This document shows, piece by piece, positions 12,034-21,900 of a DNA stretch of 64,000 nucleotides (its first letter is position 1; every line of letters starts with the position of its first letter). The notes beneath the pieces were generated by a model. It had not been told where the DNA came from, ran no database searches, and saw only the letters and a program-made list of their open reading frames with translations. The position numbers and the translations under genes were made by a program. The DNA comes from Macropodus opercularis (Eukaryota; Chordata; Actinopteri; Anabantiformes; Osphronemidae), in NCBI GenBank assembly GCA_030770545.1, contig CM061092.1, positions 19,655,501 to 19,719,500 on the forward strand, read 5' to 3'.

Positions 12034-14476
12034 ATATAATTGTTAGCATACAGAGAAAGAGGTTGGCTAATAAGAAGTGGGACACAGAGAACAGATGATA
12101 GCAGACAGTATAGGGAGATGCAGCGTAGGGTGAAGGCAGAGGAGGTTAAGGCCAAACAAAGGCCACATGAGGACTTGGATGCTGGGTTGGCCAGTAAGGA
12201 TGGATCTGTACAGGCTGGCGAGGCGAAGAGATAGAGATGAAGGATGGACAGCAGGTTAGGGCGATCACAGATAGGGATGGAAATGTATTGACAGGCGCCA
12301 GGAGTGTGATGTAAGATGGAAGAAGAACTTTGAAGAGTTGATGAATGAGGACAAGGAAAGAGAACAAAGAGCAGAAGAAGTGTAGCAACGAAGAGTGAAG
12401 TGAGGATGGAGACGGGAAATGCCGTTGATGTCCAGGAGAGGTGGCAGTAGAGTTTCTGACTAATCTGTTCAACGAGATCTTGGAGAGTGAAAGGACGCCT
12501 GAGCAACGGAGGAGAAGTGGACTGATGTCTGTTGTCAAGAACAAGGGAGACGTGCACAACTGTGGCAGCTACAGAGGAACAAAGCTGATGGGAAGCGAGG
12601 CCAAGGGCAGAGGAGAGCACCTGAGAGCAGATGCAGCATTTGCCCAGAGGAGGCTGATGGAGAAGACAGAGACGGACAAAGGGAGCTGCACCGTGTGATA
12701 GATCCAGAGAAAGCGTGTGACAGGCTGCAGAGAGAGGAGCGGTGTTAGTATGAGGACGTCTGGAGCAGCAGAGACGCACGTTAGAGTAGAGCAGGACACA
12801 TATGACAGATATTAGACAGTGGTGGATGAGCTGCAGGTCACAGGGGAGTTCAAGCTGGAGCTGGGTCTGCATCAGGGGTCGTTTGCTCTGGTGATGGACA
12901 GGCTGACATACGGACTATGATGTTTGCAGATGTGGGGAGGTGTGAAGGTTAGCAGGACAGAACCAAGTGGAACCATGAGGTTACACCGAGCATCAAGAAA
13001 GTGCAGGTTGTTAAGTATTTAGGGAGCAGCAGAGGTGAAGAGACGTCTGCAAGCAGGATGGAACGATGGAGAAAAGCGCCAGGTGTGTTGTGTGATAAAA
13101 GAGAATCTGCGAGAATCAAAGAGAAGGTTTTCAAAACTGATGAGACCAAAACTGATGTTGAACAGCTGAAAGACAGGGGGCAGAGCTGGAGGCAGCACAG
13201 CTCCAGATGTGGAGGTTCTTTCTGGGAGGACGAGGACGGACAGGATCAGGAATGAGGACGTCAGAGGCTCAGCTCATGTTGGATGTTCTACAGATAAAGG
13301 CAGAGGACAGACTGAGGTGGTTTGGACATGTTCAGAGTAGAGATTGGGAAGATATCAGTGAAGGGATGCTGAGGTTGGAGCTGCCAGGCAGGAGGTCTAG
13401 AGGAACCAAGAGGAGACATATGGATGTAGTGGAAGAGGACATGAAGTTAGTAGGTGAGAGAGAAGAGGAGGCAGAGGAAACGGTGAAATGGAGGAAGGAT
13501 CTTCTTCTTCTTTTAAAATTGTACAATATAAGGTTGTGTTTATTCAAATACTACACTAAATTGACTGTATGTTTCTCACATTAGCTGGCAGGTACACAAA
13601 GGTACAACCACACTAACATAATAATAAAAAAGAGAATAAAACCTATGAGACATGAAAGATCAACATGTCTAGAAAGCCCGGCGTTCAGGAGAATCGCTGA
13701 TCTAACTGACAACTTCCCATATTTATGAAAATGTGTTTAAAAGCTGCTTTTGACTCATTACAACACCACAACCCATCAGGCTGCCCCTGAAGGCAACGCA
13801 GCAGCTAAGGGTGAGGACCTCTTCTAGGATCTAGGGTCACGCGCTGGATTCATTCTTGGATCGGATCCGCGTCACTGTGTCAGCGGTGCTGTCTGTCTTT
13901 TGGCTGCTTGGCTGAGCTGTGAATGTTTCAATGCACATGTCAGTGGAACAGCAGCAGCAGCCTCCTTAACCGGGCAACGCCAACGTCAGTGAACAGCGAA
14001 GTTTAGAAACGCTGAGGTGAAAAACTACCATGTGCTGCACCTGCTACGTGGCATCTCACAAAATACGGCGACCACGACAGTTATTTGATAACATGAACTA
14101 TTAATATAAGAACCCAAAAGGTTTCCGTTGACTGAAGTCCGATGCTGACGTTATCAAGCTTCACAGCAGTAAACAGTAAGCTTCCGGCCGCGACTTTCAA
14201 TATAAAAGCCGCTCGTCCATAGTGTGACGTCCCGAGGTAAACCAGCCACATATTCCACAGTGGTGTGTAGTTTGAAAACCAGCTTTGCCGGCATCGCCTC
14301 GGAAGCTACCGGCGGCTGCGACGCCGCTGCTTCCGAGGAAAAGCCGCTTTCCCAAAGTTGCGCCCCACGCTGCAGCCTCCCGGCCTCGCCCGTTAACTTC
14401 TACTCACCGTCAGGAGCGGGTCTATTTCTACTCTGAACGTCTGCTGCTGCAGGGTTTTCAGTGTTATGGTCAGCAT
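5600..14476 (-). CDS. rad23a: UV excision repair protein RAD23 homolog A
   Basis: Ten exons are read on the minus strand: 14408-14476, 11466-11547, 10089-10168, 9476-9867, 9015-9061, 8374-8501, 8208-8301, 7907-8091, 7087-7230 and 5600-5713. They are GT-AG throughout, in frame, and give 444 aa. The domains are an N-terminal ubiquitin-like domain (residues 1-78, MLTITLKTLQQQTFRVEID ... DEKNFVVVMVTK), a Pro/Ala/Thr-rich linker (78-208), UBA1 (225-266, YENLVSEIMSMGYERDQVVAAL), an XPC-binding STI1-like domain (about 312-355, NPLEFLRNQPQFQQMRQII) and UBA2 at the C-terminus (about 400-440, ending QQTWDDE). The family shuttles ubiquitinated proteins to the proteasome and stabilises XPC in nucleotide excision repair. 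The protein is longer than human RAD23A (363 aa), mainly through the linker exon. Assignment to A rather than B rests on the neighbouring genes and is less certain than the family. Confidence 0.93.
6535..6960. repeat. Repeat-like stretch in rad23a intron 9 with a near-perfect hairpin
   Basis: The stretch starts with a fragment resembling a dispersed fish repeat (CCCTCGAGGACTGGAGTTT at about 6563). It contains an inverted repeat whose arms are 6768-6790 and 6797-6819, with a 6-nt loop (GGCTGG). The core arms TCAACAGAAGAAGAGA and TCTCTTCTTCTGTTGA pair perfectly over 16 bp, and one mismatch separates them from a further 6 pairs. It is either the relic of a palindromic element or a fold-back RNA in the intron. 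Confidence 0.4.
10640..10997 (+). mobile_element. L2-type LINE 3' tail (non-coding) in rad23a intron 2
   Basis: The sequence contains a block shared closely with 32910-33200: AGGCAGATGTTCTCCCAC, CTGCTGGAGGTTTCTTCC, TAGAGTTTTTCCACTGTTGC and GCCTTGAGATAAACTGATA, ending AATAAAGTTGAA. This series, closing in an AATAAA(TTGAA) tail, is characteristic of the 3' end of abundant fish LINE families of the L2 type. It has no coding capacity. The insertion is in the antisense orientation relative to rad23a. Confidence 0.6.
11940..12028. repeat. (TA)n microsatellite
   Basis: This is an uninterrupted TA dinucleotide tract of about 44 units, followed by an imperfect (ATAAT) stretch, within rad23a intron 1. 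The long open frames across it, reading poly-Ile-Tyr on the minus strand, are an artefact of the repeat. Confidence 0.95.
12040..13515 (+). mobile_element. Degenerate LINE reverse-transcriptase ORF
   Basis: Several frames of the plus strand hold consecutive pieces of one non-LTR reverse transcriptase, broken by frameshifts and stops. In order they are: TERTDDSRQYREMQRRVKAE near 12070-12140, VEFLTNLFNEILESERTPEQ near 12450-12500, NKGDVHNCGSYRGTKLM near 12540-12590, VKYLGSSRGEE and RWRKAPGVLCDKRESARIK near 13000-13120, and the C-terminal DRLRWFGHVQSRD with LELPGRRSRGTKRRHMDVV near 13300-13430. The piece carrying the catalytic FADD region is reduced to MMFADVG-like sequence near 12918. It is a dead copy inside rad23a intron 1. 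The exact LINE clade is not assigned. Confidence 0.75.
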
Positions 14477-14800
14477 GTCTGGACGCGGAGTCAGTATCGG
14501 CACAGCCGCTGCTCGACTACAGCAGCTCTTATTTGCACTGTATCTGTTTATCTGGGTCTAAATATATGTGTGACTCAGCTGATTCGCTGCCGCGGAGCAG
14601 GCTGGGTACGGGCGCCATCTACCGTTGGGCTGGGACCGGCTGCAGTATTGCAGACTGCGTCCGACCACACCCCTTTACCTCAAACCACGCCCCTAAAGGA
14701 CAACGGGCCAATAGAGGACACGTACGTCAGATTCAAGTCAGGCCCTTGTCCCAGCAAGCGAAAGGTTGAAGGTACAGCTAAACGTGTCTTCACACAGAAA
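14477..14800 (-). promoter_or_regulatory. rad23a 5' UTR and promoter region
   Basis: This is sequence immediately upstream of the rad23a ATG. GC content rises between about 14200 and 14700, which covers exon 1 and the flanking intron. No TATA box is seen on the minus strand close to the start. The transcription start is not determined. Confidence 0.4.
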
Positions 14801-15551
14801 GGACGGATGAGCTAACAAGGCCCAACAAACACGAACATGTGACAGGTCCCACAGCAGCCACATGAGTGTGTGGCTCAACAGTCACAGCATATGGAATAAA
14901 AGAGGCTGCAGTAAATACACATTGTTGTGGGAGAGCATCCTCCTTGATGACTCCCGTACTTTAGTGTGTTCGTGTTGAAAGGTCTGTACTTGTCTGTAGC
15001 AGACAGTGTACTTGGTCACAGGACTTCAGTTTACCAATAGACAATACAAATGGAAAATGCTCCTTTTAGGTTTTGCTAATAAAACGTAATTTAGCCTTTG
15101 TGGTGGACTTGGAGGCTGAATATAAAAACCTTGGTGAATAATTCTATTCTCATAGTAGCATTTCGTTGTTCGAGATGAGGAGTAAAGGTGGTTTAACTGT
15201 TAAATGTTTCAGGATGTAATGTAACTTTCTGTCTGTTATGTTACTAGATATTTGCTGGATTCTTGAGTAATCTTCATAATATGTCAGTGCATTGGATTTG
15301 AAAGCTGAACCAAATATGGATGTGGAATGTGGCACCTTCTACTAATACTACTAATAATAATGATAAGAAGAAGAAACATAATTATGTGTGAGATGAGAGA
15401 GATGAGGGTTCTTATGTATCTCCTAGTTCACAGCAAAGACTGTTTCTCAGTATACAAATGCAATATTTAACTTTAAATAAACCCTGAAACATACAGTGAA
15501 AACGCACAGTTTTGTGATGTGTGAGTCTGCCCTAATTTCACAAATCAAGCA
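14801..15551. other. Intergenic, no recognisable feature
   Basis: This is A/T-rich intergenic sequence between the rad23a promoter and the minisatellite. It contains a short (ATA/CTA)n-like run near 15342-15375. I see no gene or repeat with confidence. Confidence 0.5.
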
Positions 15552-15824
15552 GGGCATCTTTGTGGCAGAGGGCATCTTTGTATCGCAGGGCATCTTTGTG
15601 GCACGGGGCATCTTTGTAGCACAGGGCATCTTTGTGGCATCTTTGTGGCACAGGGCATCTTTGTGGCACAGGGCATCTTTGTGGCGCGGGGCATCTTTGT
15701 ATCGCAGGGCATCTTTGTGGCATCTTTGTGGCGCGGAGCATCTTTGTGGCATCTTTGTGGCGCGGGGCATCTTTGTATCGCGGGGCATCTTTGTGGCGCG
15801 GGGCATCTTTGTGGCGCGGGGCAG
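15552..15824. repeat. Minisatellite, 18-bp unit with 13- and 11-bp shortened variants
   Basis: About sixteen head-to-tail copies share the core GGCATCTTTGTGGC. The full unit is 18 bp (GGCATCTTTGTGGCACGG and variants with ATCGCAG or GCGCGG). At three places a unit truncated after GTGG is followed by CATCTTTGTGG, giving a higher-order pattern. Several frames on both strands stay open through it because 18 is a multiple of three and the unit lacks stops. It has no spacers, so it is not a CRISPR array. Confidence 0.95.
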
Positions 15825-16336
15825 TTGACCAGTGTAATGCCATTTAATTACATTTTAGCATGTACTGGTTAAAAACGACAACACTTTCTCCACTGGAAGA
15901 GACGTAGGGCAAAGTGCTTCCAACGTATGACTGTTACCGAATAAAGCAGCCGGAGTCGCAGATACACGGCGCGATACGCCTTTAAGAGGCTGTGCGCGCT
16001 CCCGCGTCCCAGTCATTCTCTGGCGGAGTTGCTTTTTGACGGGACGACTGTACTGCCGAGACCGATAAGCCATAGGAGGGATTACAGCTGGGATGGAGCT
16101 GCTGGTTGTGGCTGTAGCTCGTGATGGTTAAACAGCAGAAAGATAGTGAACCGCATCCCGCTGACTGCAGAGCTGCCTCTGGTCAAGTACAGCGAGTGAG
16201 TCATCAGTGTTTAAGCACCATGAACTGCTCAGCCGGTCTCACTTGGCGTATACGCTCCATCCTGCTACTGTGATATGCCCTGGTTCTGGTGGGTTAGCGC
16301 ACATCTTGGAGTGTACTACACCTGTCGGTACCGGTG
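15825..16336. other. GC-rich unassigned sequence 5' of the retrotransposon
   Basis: The stretch contains an AATAAA at about 15939, a CCTTTAAGAGGC motif near 15978 and a GC-rich block to about 16230. This composition resembles the promoter/R part of an older LTR or an unannotated promoter. I found no partner repeat and no convincing coding frame, so its nature is open. Confidence 0.3.
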
Positions 16337-16340
16337 TAAC
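16337..16340. repeat. Target-site duplication TAAC, left copy
   Basis: TAAC directly precedes the 5' LTR (TGTAACC...) and recurs at 24524-24527 directly after the 3' LTR (...GGTTACA). Because the LTR begins with T, the duplication could be read as 5 bp (TAACT) if the boundary is shifted by one. Confidence 0.8.
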
Positions 16341-16538
16341 TGTAACCTGGTTATATTTGTACTTCTATACTTTTGTTATAATTACACAAAATGTGTTTGT
16401 TGCGTTGGTTCCAGTATAAAACCTGATAGCATTTTTTTTCTATTATTTCTTCTTTGTTGGTGTTTTATTTTCATTGGCTATATATATGGGTTGCAGCCCC
16501 TGACTCTCCCCTTTCTGTACAATCCTGCGGTGGGAGAG

Positions 16539-16755
16539 GTGGGAGCTGCTTTACTCGTCTCTTTATATTTTCATACTTTTATATTAATTTGTGTTACTTA
16601 ATTTCTTTATTGTCATTATATCTGTCATTACTGTTTTATGTGAATATGTTGATTTATTTTAGCTTCATTTTCTGCCACTCTGTAAGTTGCTGCCCTCCGA
16701 TCCTGCTAGCTTACAAAGTTAGTCAGTCAAGCTAACTTCAGTTTTGCTGTTATAG
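16539..16755 (+). other. Putative 217-nt intron within the LTR
   Basis: The segment starts GTGGGAGC after TGGGAGAG and ends GCTGTTATAG before GAACTGG. It has a CTAAC branch-point-like motif about 25 nt before the AG and a T-rich tract between. The flanks, 16511-16538 and 16756-16809, recur at 16895-16922 and 16923-16976 joined exactly without this segment. The absence in the second copy is the evidence that it can be removed as an intron. The same arrangement is at 24017-24233 in the 3' LTR. Confidence 0.6.
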
Positions 16756-16976
16756 GAACTGGAGCGGGCAGATGTTACAGGAGTGTGTTTTTGTTTGTCT
16801 ATGCATCAGGTATGTGAACTTTATGTATTTTTATTTTATATTTGCTGCGAGTATTTTCTGTGTTCGCGCTCGCGGCTGTATGCACTGCCCCGCCCTTTCT
16901 GTACGATCCTGCGGTGGGAGAGGAACTGGAGCGGGCAGATGTTACAGGAGTGTGTTTTGGTTTGTCTATGCATCAG
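16754..16976 (+). repeat. Intra-LTR direct duplication (leader block, second copy intronless)
   Basis: Block B (16756-16809, 54 bp) recurs at 16923-16976 with one mismatch. Block A (16511-16538) recurs at 16895-16922 with one mismatch. The second copy has A and B fused. The first B is followed by GTATGT, a strong 5' splice-site match, whereas the second B is followed by AGAATAAAA. A 3' splice-site candidate downstream in the leader is TTATTTCAG at about 17283. Confidence 0.85.
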
Positions 16977-17047
16977 AGAATAAAAGGAGATCATTCCAAC
17001 AACCGACTATCCATATGAACACAACGCAGAAGTACACCGGTCACACT

Positions 17048-17065
17048 TGGTGCCGTTCGACCCGT
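17048..17065 (+). other. Primer-binding site candidate
   Basis: TGGTGCCGT starts two bases after the 5' LTR. The first nine bases match the complement of the 3' end of tRNA-His, after which pairing is poor. The tRNA assignment is therefore tentative. Confidence 0.5.
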
Positions 17066-17437
17066 TACGTCGCCATCAGCTCCGTCCGGCCGCTGCAGCC
17101 TCTACTCTGCGCTGCGGGACGAGGACGCTCGTGCCTGCGATCCGACTGGCGGGAATCTACATAGGGCGGAGCCAACGAGACACATTGCTTTGACTGACAG
17201 GTGCATCTGTTGAGGTTAAAGGGCCAGAACAATTTAAAGCAGTTGGGCTGTGTTAGAAGGGCTCAATTCAGAGTTATTTCAGAGTTAAATCTTTATTTAT
17301 TTCTTCTCTATTTACTACGTTTATACTTGATGGGATATATGGAGTCTCTGAGTTAGTTAGTGCCAAATTCTGAGTGGGATTTTGTGGTGTTTTTATTTTT
17401 TTCTATTATTGCGCAACTGTGTATTGTTAAAATAGAG

Positions 17438-18916
17438 ATGTCTCGTGATGGGACTGTGGACAATGTGCCTGCTGACACGTTTGTCATGGGGAGAGGTCGG
17501 CGGATGTCCTCACTGTGTTTTGGGAGGGGTAGACCAGTGGTTCCCAGCATTAGTGATTGCATAGCTGATCAGTCAGTGATTCATTCTCACCCGGCTGCTA
17601 GTTCTACACCAGCTGCTCACGAACGCTACGTACCCTCTCAGGTTGTTACCACTGAAATGTTGAGTAGTTTGATAACTGACTTGGCAAAGCAAATCGGGGA
17701 CAACATTGCATCGAACCTTAGCTCTTTGCATCAGCCATCCTCAACCCAGCCACTGTTTCACAAGACTCAGTCCTCCAGCTGCAATGACCAGTCCCAGCTG
17801 AAGCTGGTTGTTCAGTCATCTGCCAAAGCTCCACCATACTTCAAGGGGGATAAAACAGACACATTTCCTATTGACGAATGGGAAGATATGATGAGATGTT
17901 ATCTGCAGAGGATGAAGTGTGACACATATGAGGAGATGTCTGCATTGTTGATGTCCAGACTAAGTGGTAAGGCCAGAGATGTGGTTAAGGTTTCACTCCG
18001 CTGTCGTCCTGAAGTGACTGGACATGAGTTTCTTGATGCAGTGTTTGACATACTAAAGTGCAATTTTAGCGACCTGACATATTCCAGCCTTCCCATGAAA
18101 GACTTCTACAGCACTATTCCACAACCAGGTGAGAGTGCTATGGATTACTGGATCCGGTTAAACAAATCCATAGATGCGGCCGATGAGTGTCTTCGTAGGC
18201 GAGGCAAGCTTGTGGAGGACCCCAAAAGTGAGGTGGTCATGATGTTTATCAATCACTGTCCCGATCCCAGTCTTGCTTTATCTTTCCAGTTGAAGGCCCC
18301 TGAGAAGTGGACTGCAACTGAGGTGCAGGACCGTTTAGACAACCATGTGAGGAAAATGAAAAGATCAACGATTCTGTCCCAAAATGTGGTGTGTTTACCT
18401 GAGCCATCCCAGGGTGCTGTTGGGGCTATTTGTGGATCCTGTCCTGGTGTCACGCATGCAGTTTCAGTGACACATGAGCCAATGTCCCATCCGGCGCTCT
18501 CAGCTGCACCCACTGTAGCCACCAGTAAAGCCCCATCATCTAGTGGAGCACTGAGTTCACAGGAATCCCCAGCCTATGTCACACCCCAGTCTCCACCAGC
18601 GTCCGGTTCTCCAACATCTGAACCAGGCAGTCAGCTGGTAGCCATGTTTGACAAAGTTTTATCCCTGTGCAATGCTTCCCTTAGCACCAATTGTAGGCAT
18701 TCTCAGCCGGTCAGAAGCCCTAGCAGCCACCAGTTTGGGCAGCGTACATCATGCAAAGTTTGTGGGTCAAGAGAACACACAACCCATGCACACTGCAGAC
18801 TGCATAGGCTTTGCCACAACTGTTTTGACCATGGGCACATGAAACGTGACTGTCCACAGGCCAGCCAGCATCCAAATATGCCAGCGCCTCTTCTGGGCAG
18901 TTCTGCTTTAAACTAG
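17438..18916 (+). CDS. gag: Gag polyprotein of the Gypsy element
   Basis: The frame encodes 492 aa from the first ATG; the frame is open 78 nt further upstream but has no earlier ATG. The central region from about residue 130 to 330 (VQSSAKAPPYFKGDKTDTF, IDEWEDMMRCYLQRM, FINHCPDPSLALSFQLKAPE) is of the retrotransposon capsid type. The C-terminus has a CCHC zinc knuckle, C-HN-C-FDHG-H-MKRD-C, around residues 459-472, with an extra Cys/His cluster just before it. Gag builds the particle and binds the element RNA. The protein ends at TAG 18914-18916 directly behind the slippery heptamer. Serine/threonine/proline-rich linkers flank the capsid part. Confidence 0.92.
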   Translation: MSRDGTVDNVPADTFVMGRGRRMSSLCFGRGRPVVPSISDCIADQSVIHSHPAASSTPAAHERYVPSQVVTTEMLSSLITDLAKQIGDNIASNLSSLHQPSSTQPLFHKTQSSSCNDQSQLKLVVQSSAKAPPYFKGDKTDTFPIDEWEDMMRCYLQRMKCDTYEEMSALLMSRLSGKARDVVKVSLRCRPEVTGHEFLDAVFDILKCNFSDLTYSSLPMKDFYSTIPQPGESAMDYWIRLNKSIDAADECLRRRGKLVEDPKSEVVMMFINHCPDPSLALSFQLKAPEKWTATEVQDRLDNHVRKMKRSTILSQNVVCLPEPSQGAVGAICGSCPGVTHAVSVTHEPMSHPALSAAPTVATSKAPSSSGALSSQESPAYVTPQSPPASGSPTSEPGSQLVAMFDKVLSLCNASLSTNCRHSQPVRSPSSHQFGQRTSCKVCGSREHTTHAHCRLHRLCHNCFDHGHMKRDCPQASQHPNMPAPLLGSSALN

Positions 18917-18966
18917 ACCGCCCATGTGATGAGAGGGGCAGCATGGGCAGTGTTGATGAGACCCTC
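18907..18966 (+). promoter_or_regulatory. Programmed -1 ribosomal frameshift signal between gag and pol
   Basis: The heptamer T TTA AAC (18907-18913) is in gag phase and is followed at once by the gag stop. After six bases, GCCCATG (18920-18926) can pair with CATGGGC (18942-18948). Its loop contains GAGGG (18933-18937), which can pair with CCCTC (18962-18966), giving an H-type pseudoknot. Shifting back one base puts the ribosome into the pol frame, which is open from 18850 onward. The heptamer and spacing match established -1 frameshift sites. Confidence 0.85.
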
Positions 18967-21900
18967 GTTGGAGCGCCTGACCCACACGCCATTTATATTA
19001 ACTGGCACAGTAATCCATCTGAAGAAAAAACTGTTATTGTAGGGTCTCAGAGAATTGAAGGAGCCAGTGAATTGTTTTATGCACCAGTTTCAGTTAGTGG
19101 CCAGTGCTTTCTTAGGGGGATGCTGGACTCTGGGAGTATGTCATGTACACTCAGTGAAGCGGCAGAAGAAAAATTGAGAACTGCAGGCATTGTGCTGACC
19201 CCCCAGCGTGTTCCAGAAGGTGTAGTACTGGTTGGCTGTGGAGGCCTCATCACTCAGCCTAGATGCATTTACGATCTGGATGTGGAAATTTATGGTTCTA
19301 AATTTGTTGTGCCTACTCTTGTCGTCCCTGGGCAAAGAGATGAGTTTATTGTTGGGAGTAATATTCTCCGGCCCATCATCCAAAAGATGAAGGTTGATCC
19401 AAAGTACTGGGAACTTGTTACCTGTAGCAATGCTGGACCTGAATGTGAGGAGTATCTACAGTTGTTGAGCTGTATCTCTCGGTGGTCTGGTCCTGCTGTG
19501 CCTAAGAAGGTTGGCTCGGTCAGGTTACGGCAAGCTGTCACTCTGCTCCCACGGCAAGAATATATTGTTTGGGGAAAGTTGCCACCAGATTCCCCCATAT
19601 CACCAGGGAGCACTGTCATTGTGGAGCCTACATCAGCTCGTTCCACCCCGAGGAACATCATGGTTGGTCGTGTTATAACACCGATGTGGGGGGATCGTTG
19701 GGTTCCGATGAAGATTCTTAATCCCACACCTAACCCTGTGACACTACGCCGCAATGCGAAGATTGCAGATGTGTTCCCCTGTGTTGCAGCAGAGGATCTA
19801 CTTGTTACACAGAACACCTGCAGAGCCCAAAACAACCCATCCTCTGGGTTTGCCAAGGAACTGGACCCTCAGTATGACCCTGTACAGCTACTTAAGCAAT
19901 GTGGGTTGGGAGAGATTGACATCGAGGGCTGTGAAGTGTCTGACGAGTGGAAGAGGAAAGTGGTTGAACTTATATTGGCTTATGAAGACGTGTTCTCTAA
20001 AGGCAAACTGGACTGTGGTGAGGCTAAAGAATTTGTCCATCGTATTCACCTCACAGATGACCGTCCTTTTCGACTTCCGTACCGCAGGGTACCCCCTGCC
20101 CATTACCACAAGTTAAGGGAAGTTCTGTCTGATATGGAGATGAAGGGCATCATCAGCAAGTCTGTCAGCGAATATGCGTCACCTCTAGTGATGGTCTGGA
20201 AGAAGTCAGGAGACCTGAGAATATGCACTGACTTCCGCTGGCTCAACGCCAAAACTGTTAAAGACGCTCACCCACTGCCCCATCAGGCTGACTGCCTCGC
20301 TGCTCTTGGTGGCAATGCTTTCTTCAGCACCATGGACCTCACATCTGGATTTTACAATGTTCCCCTCCATGAGTCTGACAGGCACTATACAGCTTTCACT
20401 ACACCGTTGGGGTTGTATGAATATAATAGGCTCCCCCAGGGCTTGTGTAACAGTCCAGCATCCTTTATGAGGATGATGCTCAGCATCTTCGGGGACTTAA
20501 ACTTCTCCAGTCTTCTCTGTTATCTGGATGACTTGCTAAGCTTTGCACCTTCAGAAGAAGAAGCTCTCAGGCAATTGGAGGTTGTTTTCAGCCGTCTGAG
20601 GGCTAACAATCTGAAACTTGCTCAGAAGAAGTGTTATTTTCTCAGGCATTCTGTTAGGTTCCTGGGCCATATAGTAAATGCAGATGGTGTTTCGGTCGAC
20701 CAGGAAAAAGTAAAGGTTATCTCAAATTTTGAGAAAACAGACCTCATGGAGATGGATGGCTGCACCCCATCTCAAAAGAAAGTACAGTCATTTCTTGGCA
20801 TGGTGATGTTTTACCAGCATTTTATTCCAGGGTGTTCACGTGTCGCCAGGCCACTTTTTGCCTTGACAGCTGGTCAGAAGAGGAGGATTAAGGGCTGCCC
20901 TGGGCGTGGGAGAGCTGGAACGTATCGATTGCTAACCCCTGAAGACTGGACTCCCGCTTGTGAGAAAGCGTTTGAGGACCTTAAACAGGCTCTCCTTAAC
21001 TGTGTTATGTTGGCTCATCCTGATTTCAACAGACCATTTATCCTGTCTACAGATGCTTCAATGGACGGTCTGGGTGCTGTTTTATCTCAGGTCCCTGCAG
21101 ACGAGGAGAAGGCCAGACCAATAGCTTTTGCTAGTAAGTCCCTTAGCCGCAGTCAGACCAAATACCCAGCACACCGACTTGAATTTTTGGCCCTCAAGTG
21201 GGCGGTGTGTGATAAGTTCAGCCATTGGCTCAAGGGTCATCAGTTCACGGTTTGGACAGATAACAACCCCCTCACATATATTCTAACTAAGCCTAAGCTG
21301 GATGCCTGTGAGCAGCGTTGGGTCTCCAAACTGGCCCCCTACTCTTTTGAAATCAAGTACGTGCCGGGCAGGTTGAACGTTGTCGCAGACAGACTGAGTA
21401 GGATCCCCTTTGTGAACTCTTTAGCTCAGCGCCTCCTGTCCGAACCCTACCATGACCTATTACAACAAGTCCATGGTGTGAATGATTCCAGTGTTCAAGA
21501 TGCCTTCCGGTTAACCTGCCTGCCTCAGCAGCTACACGGCCCTCCTCTGTCCACAGATGCTAATGTGTCTATGTCAGAAGACGATGTCTCTTCTCTCTTG
21601 TCTTCCTTTGATGACTGGGAGTCTGCTCCTCACCAGCGTGCAATATCACTTGCTGACCATTTAACTTCCATCAGATCACCCGGCTGTGATTTTTCTGAAG
21701 TGTTGCCCCATGCAGATCTTCTGTCTCGTCAAAAGGGAGACCCTGTGATCTCTAGAGTTTTCCACTACGTCGACCGCAAGCGCAGGCCTTCTAGGCGTGA
21801 ACGTTGCTACGAGAGCCAGCAAACGCTGAGAATTCTGAAACAATGGGACAAGCTCACATCTCTCAAGGGTGTAGTCTACAGGGTTGTTAAAGATCCACTC

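Larger units (their letters stand above)
16341..17045 (+). repeat. 5' LTR
   Basis: It begins TGTAACC and ends GGTCACA, one transition away from a perfect inverted terminus. A TATATATA box at about 16481-16489 predicts transcription start near 16509-16515. AATAAA at about 16979 is the likely poly(A) signal, so R would span roughly 16509-17000. Within R lies a direct duplication in which one copy is interrupted by a 217-nt GT-AG segment (see the intron entry). The 3' copy is 23819-24523. Confidence 0.95.

Noticed and set aside
11825..12872. Long minus-strand frames of 86 and 321 aa
   Set aside because: They run through the (TA)n tract as poly-Ile-Tyr and through the antisense of the dead LINE; no domain is present.
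15447..15872. Overlapping open frames of 71-119 aa, and a CRISPR-like look of the repeat
   Set aside because: The frames are a by-product of an 18-bp stop-free minisatellite unit. There are no spacers and the genome is vertebrate, so a CRISPR array is excluded.
16275..17164. Open frames of 66-130 aa in the LTRs
   Set aside because: They occur identically in both LTRs, contain runs from non-coding promoter and leader sequence and match no known protein. An accessory gene is not supported.
17360..17437. Upstream extension of gag
   Set aside because: The extension begins with a GTG and reads a hydrophobic stretch of leader sequence; the first ATG at 17438 is the better start.
18943..18945. ATG as an independent start of pol
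   Set aside because: The open -1 frame and the perfect slippery heptamer directly at the gag stop make frameshifting more likely. The ATG itself lies within the predicted stem.
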